Of a stretch of 64,000 nucleotides of DNA, positions 35,322 through 43,058 are shown piece after piece. Within the stretch, counting starts at the first letter, position 1. The number at the start of each line of letters is the position of its first letter. Under the pieces are notes generated by a model that did not search any database, was not told the DNA's origin, and saw only the letters and a list, made by a program, of their open reading frames with translations. This stretch comes from Prevotella sp. (lineage in GTDB: Bacteria > Bacteroidota > Bacteroidia > Bacteroidales > Bacteroidaceae), in NCBI GenBank assembly GCA_015060535.1, contig SUYH01000011.1:62001-126000 (forward strand). Direction: 5' to 3'. Position numbers and translations under genes: made by a program.

Positions 35322-36620
35322 ATGAAAGATATATTTATTAAGATATTCGTATTTTTTACATTGGTCTTTGCATACATCATCACGTCGCGTACCCCGATGA
35401 TGTGGGAAGATGTCGTTTATACGCTGAAGGCTGATGCAGCTTTGGGTGCGGCAATGAGTAATTCTGCCGTAGCAGATACCATACAACTGGGACGATATGA
35501 ACGTGTTCAAAATGTTTCTGACTTGATAGAATCCTCTTATTTCCATTACATGAATGCTAATGGTCGTCTGTTTCCTCATATGACCAGTCAGGCTTTTGGC
35601 GCATTGATAGGAAAGCCAGTATTCGATGTGTTGAATGCCATCATGTTCATTCTTCTGGTATCTGTTGTGTCATTATTGGTGGTGGGCGCCCATCGTAGTT
35701 ATTGGAAGTGGTGGGTCGTAGTTTTGTCTGGATTGTGGTTGGCGATGCCTGAATCCAATACAGGATTCTTTTTAATGACTTATGCACTTAATTATTTATG
35801 GAGTTCCGTATTCTGCCTGACCTTCTTGTGGTTCTATATCCATGCAGAAAGTTGGAAAGTGAATACTTTTGTTTTGTTACTTGGCTGTCTCTTCGCTTTT
35901 GGTGCAGGATGGTCGCATGAAGGTGTCGCTATTGGCATTGCAGCCAGCATAGCCTTTGACAATTTATGGGATATGATTCACCATCGCCTAAACAATAGGA
36001 AAATGCTTTGGGCTATATGTTTCTGTGTTGGCGCTGCCTTTCTTTGTTTATCGCCAGGAAATTTTACCCGAACGGATGCTGCTTTGCCTTTATACAATCA
36101 TTTGCTGTCCTTTGCCCGATTACGAGTGTTTTGGGTATTACTCCTGTCGTGGGTTCTTTTCTCGAGGAGTATCGGGTTCTTGCGTCAGAACTATCTGCTG
36201 TTGATGGCGCTGTCCGTGCAGATGTTGTTTATGTTCTACGCCGGTTTCCGTAATTCCAGAGTCCTATGGGGAACAGAGCTTTTCTCATTGATATTACTGT
36301 TACGGCTCATAACAGCTTTTGAAAAACAGAGAATTTTCGCATGGGTTACTTATGCTCTTTTGACTTTGCTGACGATTCACTTTGGCTGGTTAATCTATCG
36401 CTCAGGTGAGGTGCGTCAGCAATATGATGAGGTGATAGCTCTCTATATGGACAGCCCAGATGGTATCGTTTATTACGATTTGCATCCGGAGTCAGAACTG
36501 GTAAGCAGGTATATCCCTACACCTTTATGTGGTGACAGACCTTTTGAACGACATATCATTTCTGTGTTCTATTATAGGGACAAGAAGCCGTTACGTATTT
36601 TACCAGCAAGAAGTGAATAA
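35322..36620 (+). CDS. DUF6056-type integral membrane protein
   Basis: A 432-residue protein with roughly ten to twelve hydrophobic helices, of the kind annotated DUF6056 in Bacteroidota and Firmicutes polysaccharide loci. An N-terminal helix (IFIKIFVFFTLVFAYIITSR) is followed by an outward loop with acidic residues (MMWEDVVYTLKAD), reminiscent of GT-C enzymes whose first loop holds catalytic acids. The GWSHEGVAIGIAASIAFDNL segment is conserved in the family as I recall it. The C-terminal ~60 residues are soluble. A GT-C transferase that uses lipid-phosphate sugars fits the divergent GtrB-like neighbour, but this is inference. Confidence 0.72.
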   Translation: MKDIFIKIFVFFTLVFAYIITSRTPMMWEDVVYTLKADAALGAAMSNSAVADTIQLGRYERVQNVSDLIESSYFHYMNANGRLFPHMTSQAFGALIGKPVFDVLNAIMFILLVSVVSLLVVGAHRSYWKWWVVVLSGLWLAMPESNTGFFLMTYALNYLWSSVFCLTFLWFYIHAESWKVNTFVLLLGCLFAFGAGWSHEGVAIGIAASIAFDNLWDMIHHRLNNRKMLWAICFCVGAAFLCLSPGNFTRTDAALPLYNHLLSFARLRVFWVLLLSWVLFSRSIGFLRQNYLLLMALSVQMLFMFYAGFRNSRVLWGTELFSLILLLRLITAFEKQRIFAWVTYALLTLLTIHFGWLIYRSGEVRQQYDEVIALYMDSPDGIVYYDLHPESELVSRYIPTPLCGDRPFERHIISVFYYRDKKPLRILPARSE

Positions 36621-36647
36621 TTCCAAACCAGATAAAGAATAGTACAT

Positions 36648-37631
36648 ATGGCAGATAGTAAGAGAGTTGAGTTTGTTGATATTGCCAAGGGAATTGGCAT
36701 CATGATTGTGTGTTTGGGACATTCAGGAGCTGAAGACGTTTTTATGCCCTGGATAGGAGGTTTTATTGTGCCATTGTTTTTTGTGTTGTCTGGCTATATG
36801 TATAAGGACAAATGTCTTCCTATTGGAAAAGATTTATATAATAAAGGACGCAAACTGTTAAAGCCTTATCTCTTTTTTAGTGTTGTACTCTTAATACTAT
36901 ATAAGCGCTTTGCATGGTATGATATAGTAGGGGTGTTCTATTCTCGATATTGCCTTTATACATACTACACACCTGACAATATCTTTTTTATGAAGGCCAC
37001 AAACTCTCCCATGTGGTTTCTGACAGCGATGGTTGTTGCCTATCCGTTATTCTATCTGATCATAAAAAATGAAAAATATACCCACTGGATAGTCTTATTA
37101 TATTTGGCTATTACAATCGGTTGTAACTATTTACCCATATTGCTGCCTTGGAGTATCGATATAGCTTTTCTGATGGCTGTGTATATGTATATTGGGACTC
37201 AATTTCGTAAGAAGGATGATTTTTTACAGCAACCATCTTATGTCTACTGGCTTGTGTTCCTATTGTTCGTAGTCTTATGTTATATTAATGGGAAACCTAA
37301 TCCGTCGATTCGCGAATATGGTTTGTCGCCTTTTATCTATATGGCAACAGGTGTGCTGGGAACTGTTTCTATGATGTGGTTTTGTAAGCATTTGGAGGGG
37401 AAATTCCTTAGTGGCTTACTATCAGATATTGGTCGCCATACGTTAGTCATATTCTGTTTGCAGATATTTGTATTCCATTTGATCAATCGCGTGCTGTATA
37501 GTGCGATGCATCTTCCTGCAACAGGTCCGTTGCTTTATGCTGCATCTTTTTTCAAAGTCATAGCTGCTAGCATCATTTGTATGTATATATCCAAAGTCAT
37601 GATGAAATACATGCCTTGGCTTTTTAAATAG
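36648..37631 (+). CDS. Membrane acyltransferase 3 family protein
   Basis: A 327-residue, ten-helix acyltransferase-3 family protein starting MADSKRVEFVDIAKGIGIMI. The early VFVDIAKGIGI...GHSG pattern (helix 1, with His near residue 25) and PLFFVLSGYMYKDK are the family hallmarks; the R-x10-H type arrangement suggests acetyl transfer to a sugar of the local glycan. It is shorter and clearly different from the acyltransferase at 33166 (NeuO/WecH-like rather than the longer form). It lies 27 bases after the DUF6056 gene on the same strand, so the two are probably co-transcribed. The AT-rich codon use contrasts with the VapE module that follows. Confidence 0.83.
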   Translation: MADSKRVEFVDIAKGIGIMIVCLGHSGAEDVFMPWIGGFIVPLFFVLSGYMYKDKCLPIGKDLYNKGRKLLKPYLFFSVVLLILYKRFAWYDIVGVFYSRYCLYTYYTPDNIFFMKATNSPMWFLTAMVVAYPLFYLIIKNEKYTHWIVLLYLAITIGCNYLPILLPWSIDIAFLMAVYMYIGTQFRKKDDFLQQPSYVYWLVFLLFVVLCYINGKPNPSIREYGLSPFIYMATGVLGTVSMMWFCKHLEGKFLSGLLSDIGRHTLVIFCLQIFVFHLINRVLYSAMHLPATGPLLYAASFFKVIAASIICMYISKVMMKYMPWLFK

Positions 37632-37665
37632 AGGAATTGAATATTTGTTTTTTTCTTTAAATCTT

Positions 37666-37680
37666 CTGCCATACTGCCAC
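37666..37680 (+). repeat. Left 15-bp inverted repeat of the VapE module
   Basis: CTGCCATACTGCCAC. Its exact reverse complement stands at 40406-40420 on the far side of the DUF6078-like/VapE pair. Both copies have T/A-rich homopolymer flanks on the outer side. Confidence 0.88.
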
Positions 37681-37719
37681 TGGTCTTTTGAAATGTCCAT
37701 GATTAAAGAATGTCTGGGT

Positions 37720-37740
37720 GGTGGAAGATTGGTGGTAGAT
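37720..37740 (+). repeat. Two decamers GGTGGNAGAT at the left end of the VapE module
   Basis: GGTGGAAGAT (37720-37729) and GGTGGTAGAT (37731-37740). Matching decamers occur at the right end (40329-40348), in the same orientation. Confidence 0.8.
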
Positions 37741-37794
37741 GGGAGATAAAATTGGGAAAGAGCGATTTTTTTTGATAAAAATAGACTGAAAATC

Positions 37795-37825
37795 TTGCAT
37801 AATTTCGATGATTTTTGTATCTTTG
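37795..37825 (+). promoter_or_regulatory. Promoter of the DUF6078-like/VapE pair
   Basis: TTG (37795-37797), 20 bases, TATCTTTG (37818-37825), then 19 bases to the ATG at 37845. It lies inside the inverted repeats, so the module carries its own promoter. Confidence 0.78.
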
Positions 37826-37844
37826 TGGGTCTAAAAACACGAAA

Positions 37845-38333
37845 ATGATGGAAAACAACAAAGTAATAGAGCCACTTAATAGTGAATTTGACTTCTCTAA
37901 GGTGCCTGGGTGGTATGCTCTCTGCTTCAATGCTGGCTGTCCGCTACATGACGACTGCCTGCATTATCTGGCAGGAGCGAATGTGCCGGAAAACCTGGAA
38001 GCTACCAAATGTGTACTGCCTCATATGGGTAGGGACGGGCATTGCCGTTGGTTCGACAAGACGACAGTGGTGACGATGGCTTCGGGGTTCAGTCGCCTCT
38101 ACGAGCATGTGCTGAAAAAGGACTACACCAGCATGCGCAAGAACATCACTGCTTATCTGCATGGTGCTAAACAGTACTATCAGTACATGCGAGGGGAGAG
38201 ACCTTTGACCCCAGAGCAGCAGCGTGGCATTCAGCAGATTGTCAGGTCGTATGGATATGATTGGGAAGTGCCTTTCGAACGTTACCATAGCGCCTATCGC
38301 TTTGGTAATCCTCCTATTGAATCTGACAAGTGA
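37845..38333 (+). CDS. DUF6078-like Cys-rich protein, partner of VapE
   Basis: A 162-residue cytoplasmic protein (start 37845 or the next codon, 37848) resembling the Bacteroidales family I recall as DUF6078. The first half carries Cys27, Cys32 and Cys38 (CFNAGCPLHDDC), then Cys56 and Cys67 (KCVLPHMGRDGHC), spaced like a zinc or Fe-S site. The second half is helical and basic (YLHGAKQYYQYMRGERPLTP), ending in a RYHSAYRFGNPP segment. The function is unknown. It always looks like the accessory of a VapE gene here: same promoter, same higher GC, both inside the 15-bp inverted repeats. A DNA- or primase-binding adaptor is a guess. Confidence 0.72.
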   Translation: MMENNKVIEPLNSEFDFSKVPGWYALCFNAGCPLHDDCLHYLAGANVPENLEATKCVLPHMGRDGHCRWFDKTTVVTMASGFSRLYEHVLKKDYTSMRKNITAYLHGAKQYYQYMRGERPLTPEQQRGIQQIVRSYGYDWEVPFERYHSAYRFGNPPIESDK

Positions 38334-38368
38334 CGACCGCTCACTTGTTTCCATTACTTGAAAATAGT

Positions 38369-38409
38369 GTTTTCCAAGGCGGAAAACGGTGTTTTCTCAA
38401 AAGGAAAAC
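38369..38409 (+). repeat. Two tandem hairpins between the DUF6078-like and vapE genes
   Basis: GTTTTCC-aaggc-GGAAAAC (38369-38387) and GTTTTC-tcaaaa-GGAAAAC (38391-38409) form two adjacent stem-loops of near-identical sequence (a ~22-base imperfect direct repeat), 43 bases before the vapE ATG. Confidence 0.75.
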
Positions 38410-38451
38410 AATGTAACCCTTCAAGACAAACAACTGAAAAGATTATCTGAA

Positions 38452-40329
38452 ATGAAAGTAACACTAGTACTTAGAAATAAAAAGAACGCGCTGAAGCTAT
38501 CGACCCGAAGTCTGGAGAGTTTCATCGAGCGTATCAAGACCGATACAAAGAACGGTATCGTTGCCCGCCGTCGCCAGCAACTCAGTTATGGCGACTACAT
38601 ACAAGGCTATGACCAGCAGTTCCCGTCGCACATTGTCTATCCGTCGGCAGAATTTAAGAAGGATGACAACGACAATCTCTGCATGAAAAGCTTCAATGGA
38701 GTAGTGGCACTCACGGTGGAAGGTCTGGATGATCAGGAGATCGAGGCCGTGAAGCGTGCTGCTCAAATCTTACATTATACCCTTGCAGCGTTTGTCGGCC
38801 CATCTGGTCATGAAGTCATTATCCTGGTCAGAATAACCAACGCTTCTCCGTCAATAACCCAGCCTTATTCGGAAATAAGCGTGCCTTATTCAGAAATAAC
38901 CCAGCCTTATCCAACAGAGGAAGAGGCTGATGCTCTCTGCCAGGAAGGTCATCGTTTGGCTGTTGCCATCTATCAGGGTATCATTCCTAAGCCCATCAGC
39001 AAGGAACCGGTTTCCGTAAAAAGCCACTTCCACATGCCACTCGACCCTGCGCCATACTATAATGCCAAGGCTGTTGCGCTGCCCGTAACCGGTAAACCGC
39101 TATCCGTCGTGCAATCGTCAGTCGTGTCCGTCGAGCATGCTGAGGCTCCAGAAGAAAAAGGGGCACAGCAAGTCAGCCAGAAGGCTAAACAACTGATGGA
39201 TTTCTTGAATGCACATTATCAGTTGCGCTACAACACCATGATGGGCTATACGGAATACAAAGACAATGACTATCGCTATATGGACTGGATGCCGTTGGAC
39301 AGTCGCACGCTGAAGGGGATGACGATGAAAGTGCGTCTGAATGGCATCGATGCCCGCGACAATGACGTGCGCCGATATGTGCAGTCGAACATGATACGCC
39401 CGTACGATCCCGTTGGCGACTACCTTTGGGAGCAGTACTACAAGTGGGACGGCAAGGATCATATCCGCAAACTGGCCCGCACCGTGCCTACGAAGAATCC
39501 CTATTGGGAGGAGTGGTTCTATACGTGGTTCCTGGGTATGGTTCGTCAGTGGCAAGTGACGAGCCTTGCCAAGTATGGCAATCAGGCCGTACCGTTGCTT
39601 ATCTCAGAGCAAGGCTGGAACAAGACGACATTCTGTGAGCAACTGTTGCCGCCAGAACTGCGTTTCGGCTATACGGGCAACCTGCAGCTGACCGACAAGC
39701 GTCAGGTGTTGCAGCAGATGGCGCAGATGCTGCTTATCAACCTCGATGAGTTCAATCAGATTTCGCCGCAGACCCAGCAGGGCTTCCTCAAGAACATCAT
39801 CACGTTGTCGTCCGTCAAGATCAAACGACCCTATGGTCAGCATGTAGAGGACTTTCCGCGCCGTGCCTCGTTTATAGCCACAACCAATCAGGCTGATGTG
39901 CTGGCCGACCCCTCTGGCAGCCGCCGTTTCCTGGGCATCCAACTTGCCGGCCCCATCGATGTCAGTACACCTCCAAACTATGAGCAGCTCTATGGGCAGG
40001 CCATGCGTGCGCTCCATCAGCATGAACCCTATTACTTCGGACCAGAGGCTACGCAACAGATTATAGAGTCGAACCGCAAATTCAGCGTCCGCACAGCCGC
40101 AGAACAGTTCTTCCGTGACTATTTCGATCCGGCCAGCAGCGAAAAAGACGGTGTTTGGATGAGTGCTACTGCTATCCTGAGCTATCTGAAGGATGAAGTG
40201 GGCATCTCGCTGTTGAAACCCGTTAGTGTCGTAGCCTTCGGACGGAAACTATCTGGTATTAAGGGACTTATGAGACGTGAGACCAAAAGCAACTCAGAAT
40301 ACTTGGTCAAGTTGAAGGAGCGTAAGTAG
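38452..40329 (+). CDS. VapE-family protein: BT4734-type N-terminal domain plus SF3 helicase-like domain
   Basis: A 625-residue protein. The start at 38452 (MKVTLVLRNKKNALKLSTRS) matches the BT4734/BF3469-type N-terminus; the in-frame codons before it form the hairpins. Residues ~1-170 are the BT4734-like domain with primase-like features. A low-complexity linker follows. Residues ~260-625 are a VirE/VapE helicase: Walker A with Lys391 (EQGWNKTTFCEQ), Walker B with Asp432-Glu433 (LLINLDEFNQ), sensor FIATTNQADVLAD and arginine finger SGSRRFLG. Such proteins replicate phages, plasmids and islands, or act as island primases. The linker has four heptapeptide repeats (I-T-x-P-Y-S-E type, 38832-38912). 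It is GC-richer than its neighbours and bounded by inverted repeats. Confidence 0.87.
   Translation: MKVTLVLRNKKNALKLSTRSLESFIERIKTDTKNGIVARRRQQLSYGDYIQGYDQQFPSHIVYPSAEFKKDDNDNLCMKSFNGVVALTVEGLDDQEIEAVKRAAQILHYTLAAFVGPSGHEVIILVRITNASPSITQPYSEISVPYSEITQPYPTEEEADALCQEGHRLAVAIYQGIIPKPISKEPVSVKSHFHMPLDPAPYYNAKAVALPVTGKPLSVVQSSVVSVEHAEAPEEKGAQQVSQKAKQLMDFLNAHYQLRYNTMMGYTEYKDNDYRYMDWMPLDSRTLKGMTMKVRLNGIDARDNDVRRYVQSNMIRPYDPVGDYLWEQYYKWDGKDHIRKLARTVPTKNPYWEEWFYTWFLGMVRQWQVTSLAKYGNQAVPLLISEQGWNKTTFCEQLLPPELRFGYTGNLQLTDKRQVLQQMAQMLLINLDEFNQISPQTQQGFLKNIITLSSVKIKRPYGQHVEDFPRRASFIATTNQADVLADPSGSRRFLGIQLAGPIDVSTPPNYEQLYGQAMRALHQHEPYYFGPEATQQIIESNRKFSVRTAAEQFFRDYFDPASSEKDGVWMSATAILSYLKDEVGISLLKPVSVVAFGRKLSGIKGLMRRETKSNSEYLVKLKERK
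38832..38912 (+). repeat. 21-bp tandem repeat in the VapE linker (about four units)
   Basis: Units begin at 38832, 38853, 38874 and 38895, each starting AATAA; the middle two contain CCTTATTC. They encode ITNASPS, ITQPYSE, ISVPYSE and ITQPYP. The repeat lies between the primase-like and helicase domains. Confidence 0.8.
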
Positions 40330-40369
40330 GTGGGAGATGGTGGGAGAAAGATTTAATAATCTCCCACCA
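40329..40369 (+). repeat. Decamer cluster and hairpin at the right end of the VapE module
   Basis: Direct decamers GGTGGGAGAT (40329-40338) and GGTGGGAGAA (40339-40348), then an inverted copy ATCTCCCACC (40359-40368). The second and third form a 10-bp stem (TGGTGGGAGA with TCTCCCACCA) that may also end transcription. The same decamer occurs twice at the left end. Confidence 0.8.
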
Positions 40370-40405
40370 ATAAAACCGTTTGTATAAAGCATTTTTCTTG
40401 ATGTG

Positions 40406-40420
40406 GTGGCAGTATGGCAG
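40406..40420 (+). repeat. Right 15-bp inverted repeat of the VapE module
   Basis: GTGGCAGTATGGCAG, the exact reverse complement of 37666-37680. No target-site duplication is apparent outside the two copies. Confidence 0.88.
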
Positions 40421-40455
40421 ATGTTTTGAAAAACTTTTTTTATAATGATGGTCGT

Positions 40456-41595
40456 TTAATAAACGGTAGCCAGCCATTCCGACAAGAAGAAGTCGTAAAC
40501 ACGATAACCATCTTCTGTTTGTGTCAGTATATCATTCTTTAACAATAGTTTGACGGCAGCCTGTATGGAGCTTGCAGAACTTAGGTTGTATTTCTTGATA
40601 AACTTCGAAGAGGTGATGTTCTGAGCCAATCCTTCTTTGGCAATGGCTTGTAATACGATTTTTTGCTTTGGTGGGAGGTTGGACAGCAGATCCTTGTAGC
40701 TGTTTTCCTGCGACATGATTACATTATGTTTAGCCTCTGTGATCTTGTCGACATGGCAAGTGTCATTTTCCACGGTTAGTGCAAATAGTTCATTCATCAT
40801 CATTTGCACAAACCAAGTGTAGCCATCAAATTGTTGCCATACTGATTCTACGACTTCTCTGTCTACATGCTTACCTCTTTCTTCAAACAACAGGATTGCA
40901 AAATCAGCATAGGTTTTGATGGGAATGGGGGCCAGTCCCATGCTGATAGCACTCTGGTAGAAAGGCTTTGAGGGTGAGTTGAACATATTGCTCATGATGT
41001 GTCGTTTGCTTCCTGAAAAAATGAATTGAGCGCGATTGCATTTTTGAATTTTTGTACGCAGCAATGCCTCAACATTCTTTTCGGCATATTCACCGATTTG
41101 TTGGAACTCGTCAATAGCGATGATGCAGGGCTTGTCTGATTCGTCTATATAGGTGAAGATTTCGTCTAATGTGGTTTGAGGCACTTGTATGTCGCCGAGT
41201 CCAAGGTCAAAGGTCGGTAGTCCCGTAAATGCATCAAGTTTAAATCCCATCCGTAATGAAGCAATAGTCTTGAAGAACTTTTCTTTCCAAACAGTACTTT
41301 GTGGCTTGAGTTGCGCATAAATCTCTTTCCCCAGAGTATAGACAAACTCCGTCAATGAGGTTGTTGCGTATATGTCTACAAAAAAGGTGTGATATTGTTC
41401 TTTGATATCTGTTTGGTTGAAGAAATGCTGAATCAGTCCTGATTTTCCAATTCGGCGAGGTGAGATGAGTGCAACGTCACGTCCGTTAGTGATTTGTTTG
41501 AGTAGAAAATCAGTCTCTTCCGCTCTGTCGCAAAAATATTCTTCCGACAGATATTTACCTACAATAAAAGGGTTTTTTACATCTGAGTCCATCAT
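40456..41595 (-). CDS. AAA ATPase, archaeal-type (ATPase_2 family)
   Basis: A 379-residue soluble ATPase of the ATPase_2/MNS clade, a family very abundant in Prevotella and Bacteroides. Walker A: SPRRIGKSGL with Lys51. Walker B: CIIAIDEFQQIGEY. Sensor-like QFIFSGSKRHIM. Residues ~290-379 include a winged helix (ASSIQAAVKLLLKNDILTQT) for DNA or regulatory contact. The biological role is not established; relatives lie beside mobile or accessory modules. It has its own leftward -7 box (41614-41621) and ends 35 bases beyond the right inverted repeat of the VapE module. The start is the first of two ATG codons (41595/41592). Confidence 0.83.
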   Translation of the reverse strand: MMDSDVKNPFIVGKYLSEEYFCDRAEETDFLLKQITNGRDVALISPRRIGKSGLIQHFFNQTDIKEQYHTFFVDIYATTSLTEFVYTLGKEIYAQLKPQSTVWKEKFFKTIASLRMGFKLDAFTGLPTFDLGLGDIQVPQTTLDEIFTYIDESDKPCIIAIDEFQQIGEYAEKNVEALLRTKIQKCNRAQFIFSGSKRHIMSNMFNSPSKPFYQSAISMGLAPIPIKTYADFAILLFEERGKHVDREVVESVWQQFDGYTWFVQMMMNELFALTVENDTCHVDKITEAKHNVIMSQENSYKDLLSNLPPKQKIVLQAIAKEGLAQNITSSKFIKKYNLSSASSIQAAVKLLLKNDILTQTEDGYRVYDFFLSEWLATVY

Positions 41596-41613
41596 AGTTC
41601 TTAAATTTTATTG

Positions 41614-41621
41614 CAAATATA
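41614..41621 (-). promoter_or_regulatory. -7 element for the AAA ATPase gene
   Basis: TATATTTG read leftward, 18 bases before the ATG. The upstream box is unclear. Confidence 0.55.
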
Positions 41622-41681
41622 ATAATTATATCTGTAATAAATCGAGTTTTGGTGATATTTTTGCGGTTATTTAACTAATAG

Positions 41682-41855
41682 ATCTCTATTGAAGACGGTC
41701 TGCGCCAGACTTTTGAATATACGGACGCTGTCGGCAGTGTAGATGAAGGACATCTGATCATCTTCGACCGTTCGAATGACAAGACATGGGAAGAACGAAT
41801 ATGGCATAAAGCCTACGACTACCAAGGTCATGCCATTATGGTCTGGGGGATGTAA
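41682..41855 (+). pseudogene. 3' remnant of a second AAA ATPase / PD-(D/E)XK gene
   Basis: An open stretch of 57 codons without a start, preceded in frame by TAA and TAG (41676-41681), reads ISIEDGLRQTFEYTDAVG, then DEGHLIIFDRSNDKTWEERI and YQGHAIMVWGM before TAA at 41853-41855. This is the characteristic C-terminus (EGHL-IFDR...W-E...VWGM) of ATPases of the AAA/ATPase_2 kind that carry a C-terminal nuclease-like domain. Everything upstream is gone and the segment abuts the promoter of the oppositely oriented ATPase. It marks a past deletion or insertion at the edge of the VapE module. Confidence 0.75.
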
Positions 41856-41867
41856 TGGGGCACCTGT

Positions 41868-43052
41868 TCACATGGAATTCAGAGCTTTGAAGAAATCGCA
41901 GGCATAGCGTTCTTTGTCGAATAGTTTTGATCGTTTGAACGATGCTTCCCTCATCAATTTTCTCTTTTCTGGATGTTTGTATAGGTCGAGAATTACGGAT
42001 GCAAGATTGTCAACGAATTGCTCGTCAGTTGTTAGTAAGATGGCATTTTCTTCTGTTACTTCTTCTGGGATACCTCCACGTCGGGTAGTGAAAATAGGTA
42101 ATCCCATAGCTAAAGCTTCTAATACAGTAGTAGGGAAGGGGTCATCCCAAACAGATGGTATGACGGCGACGTCAGCCATTTTTAAATAGTTTGGCATTTG
42201 GGCGTACGGGATAAAACCTGTGAAAACTACGCGATTCTTTAGTGGTTCTGCCTTTATTCTTAATCGTTTGATAAAGTCGTCCTCTTTAACTTCATTTCCA
42301 AAGAAGCTACTACCAATAATGAGTAACTTGATATTCGAAAAATTGGAAAGCTGATTCATGGCTTCTATCAGTTCCATGACTCCTTTTTCCTGATTAACTC
42401 GCCCGCTAAATACCAGTATAAAATCCTCATCGGAAAATCCCATACTACTCCTTGAAGCTGGTTTTACATCGAAGGAAAACGCTTTTAAGTCAATTCCGTT
42501 ATGAATTGTGATTGTTTTGTTGTCATTAACATTAATGGTCTGAACAATGCCTTTTATGTAGTCTGATACTGTGATAATGCGATAAGCGGCATTGTAAATA
42601 TCATGAGCTTGTGCAACTTGACTGCTTAGTTTCTCGTTATGAAGGTGATAGACTAACTTTGCTTTGGTCACATTTCGCAGTTTCAGCGCAAAGCCTGGAC
42701 GATTCTCTATCAGAATCATATCATACTGTTTCTTACGGATATCCTTAATGGTCTCCTGAAGAAAATACTCTATCGTATAATGGTAATATTCCTCATGATG
42801 ATGTGTCCAATGGAAAATCCTTTTGCGAATCTTGGCAAACGGGCTGTTTACATCAATGTAATGAAAGTGGTTCGCCTTTGAATGTAAGGCAGGATGCTTT
42901 TCCACATCAGGATGCCAAACACTATAGATGGTGATATCATGCAGCTGGTGTTGGTCGTTATACTCCAGATAGAAATCTGTGAGATTCTCAACAGCTCCTC
43001 CTTGGACGGCAGGAACGGGCAGTATGCCTGATGTCAATATCGCAATTTTCAT
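41868..43052 (-). CDS. Glycosyltransferase family 4
   Basis: A 394-residue GT-B enzyme starting MKIAILTSGILPVPAVQGGA. The N-terminal glycine loop is AVQGGAVENLTDFYLEYNDQ. The C-terminal half shows FSGRVNQEKGVMELIEAMNQ, VFTGFIPYAQMPNYLKMADV and a donor motif DPFPTTVLEALAMGLPIFTT, close to polysaccharide transferases of the WcaL/Bme-type. It lies 6 bases downstream of the GT11 gene in the same direction, so both are expressed from the promoter at 43905-43935. Sugar and linkage are unknown. Confidence 0.86.
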   Translation of the reverse strand: MKIAILTSGILPVPAVQGGAVENLTDFYLEYNDQHQLHDITIYSVWHPDVEKHPALHSKANHFHYIDVNSPFAKIRKRIFHWTHHHEEYYHYTIEYFLQETIKDIRKKQYDMILIENRPGFALKLRNVTKAKLVYHLHNEKLSSQVAQAHDIYNAAYRIITVSDYIKGIVQTINVNDNKTITIHNGIDLKAFSFDVKPASRSSMGFSDEDFILVFSGRVNQEKGVMELIEAMNQLSNFSNIKLLIIGSSFFGNEVKEDDFIKRLRIKAEPLKNRVVFTGFIPYAQMPNYLKMADVAVIPSVWDDPFPTTVLEALAMGLPIFTTRRGGIPEEVTEENAILLTTDEQFVDNLASVILDLYKHPEKRKLMREASFKRSKLFDKERYACDFFKALNSM

Positions 43053-43058
43053 AAGTTC

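Noticed and set aside
37666..40420. Classical insertion sequence
   Set aside because: No transposase or integrase is encoded between the inverted repeats and no target duplication is visible, so it is reported as a repeat-bounded module instead.
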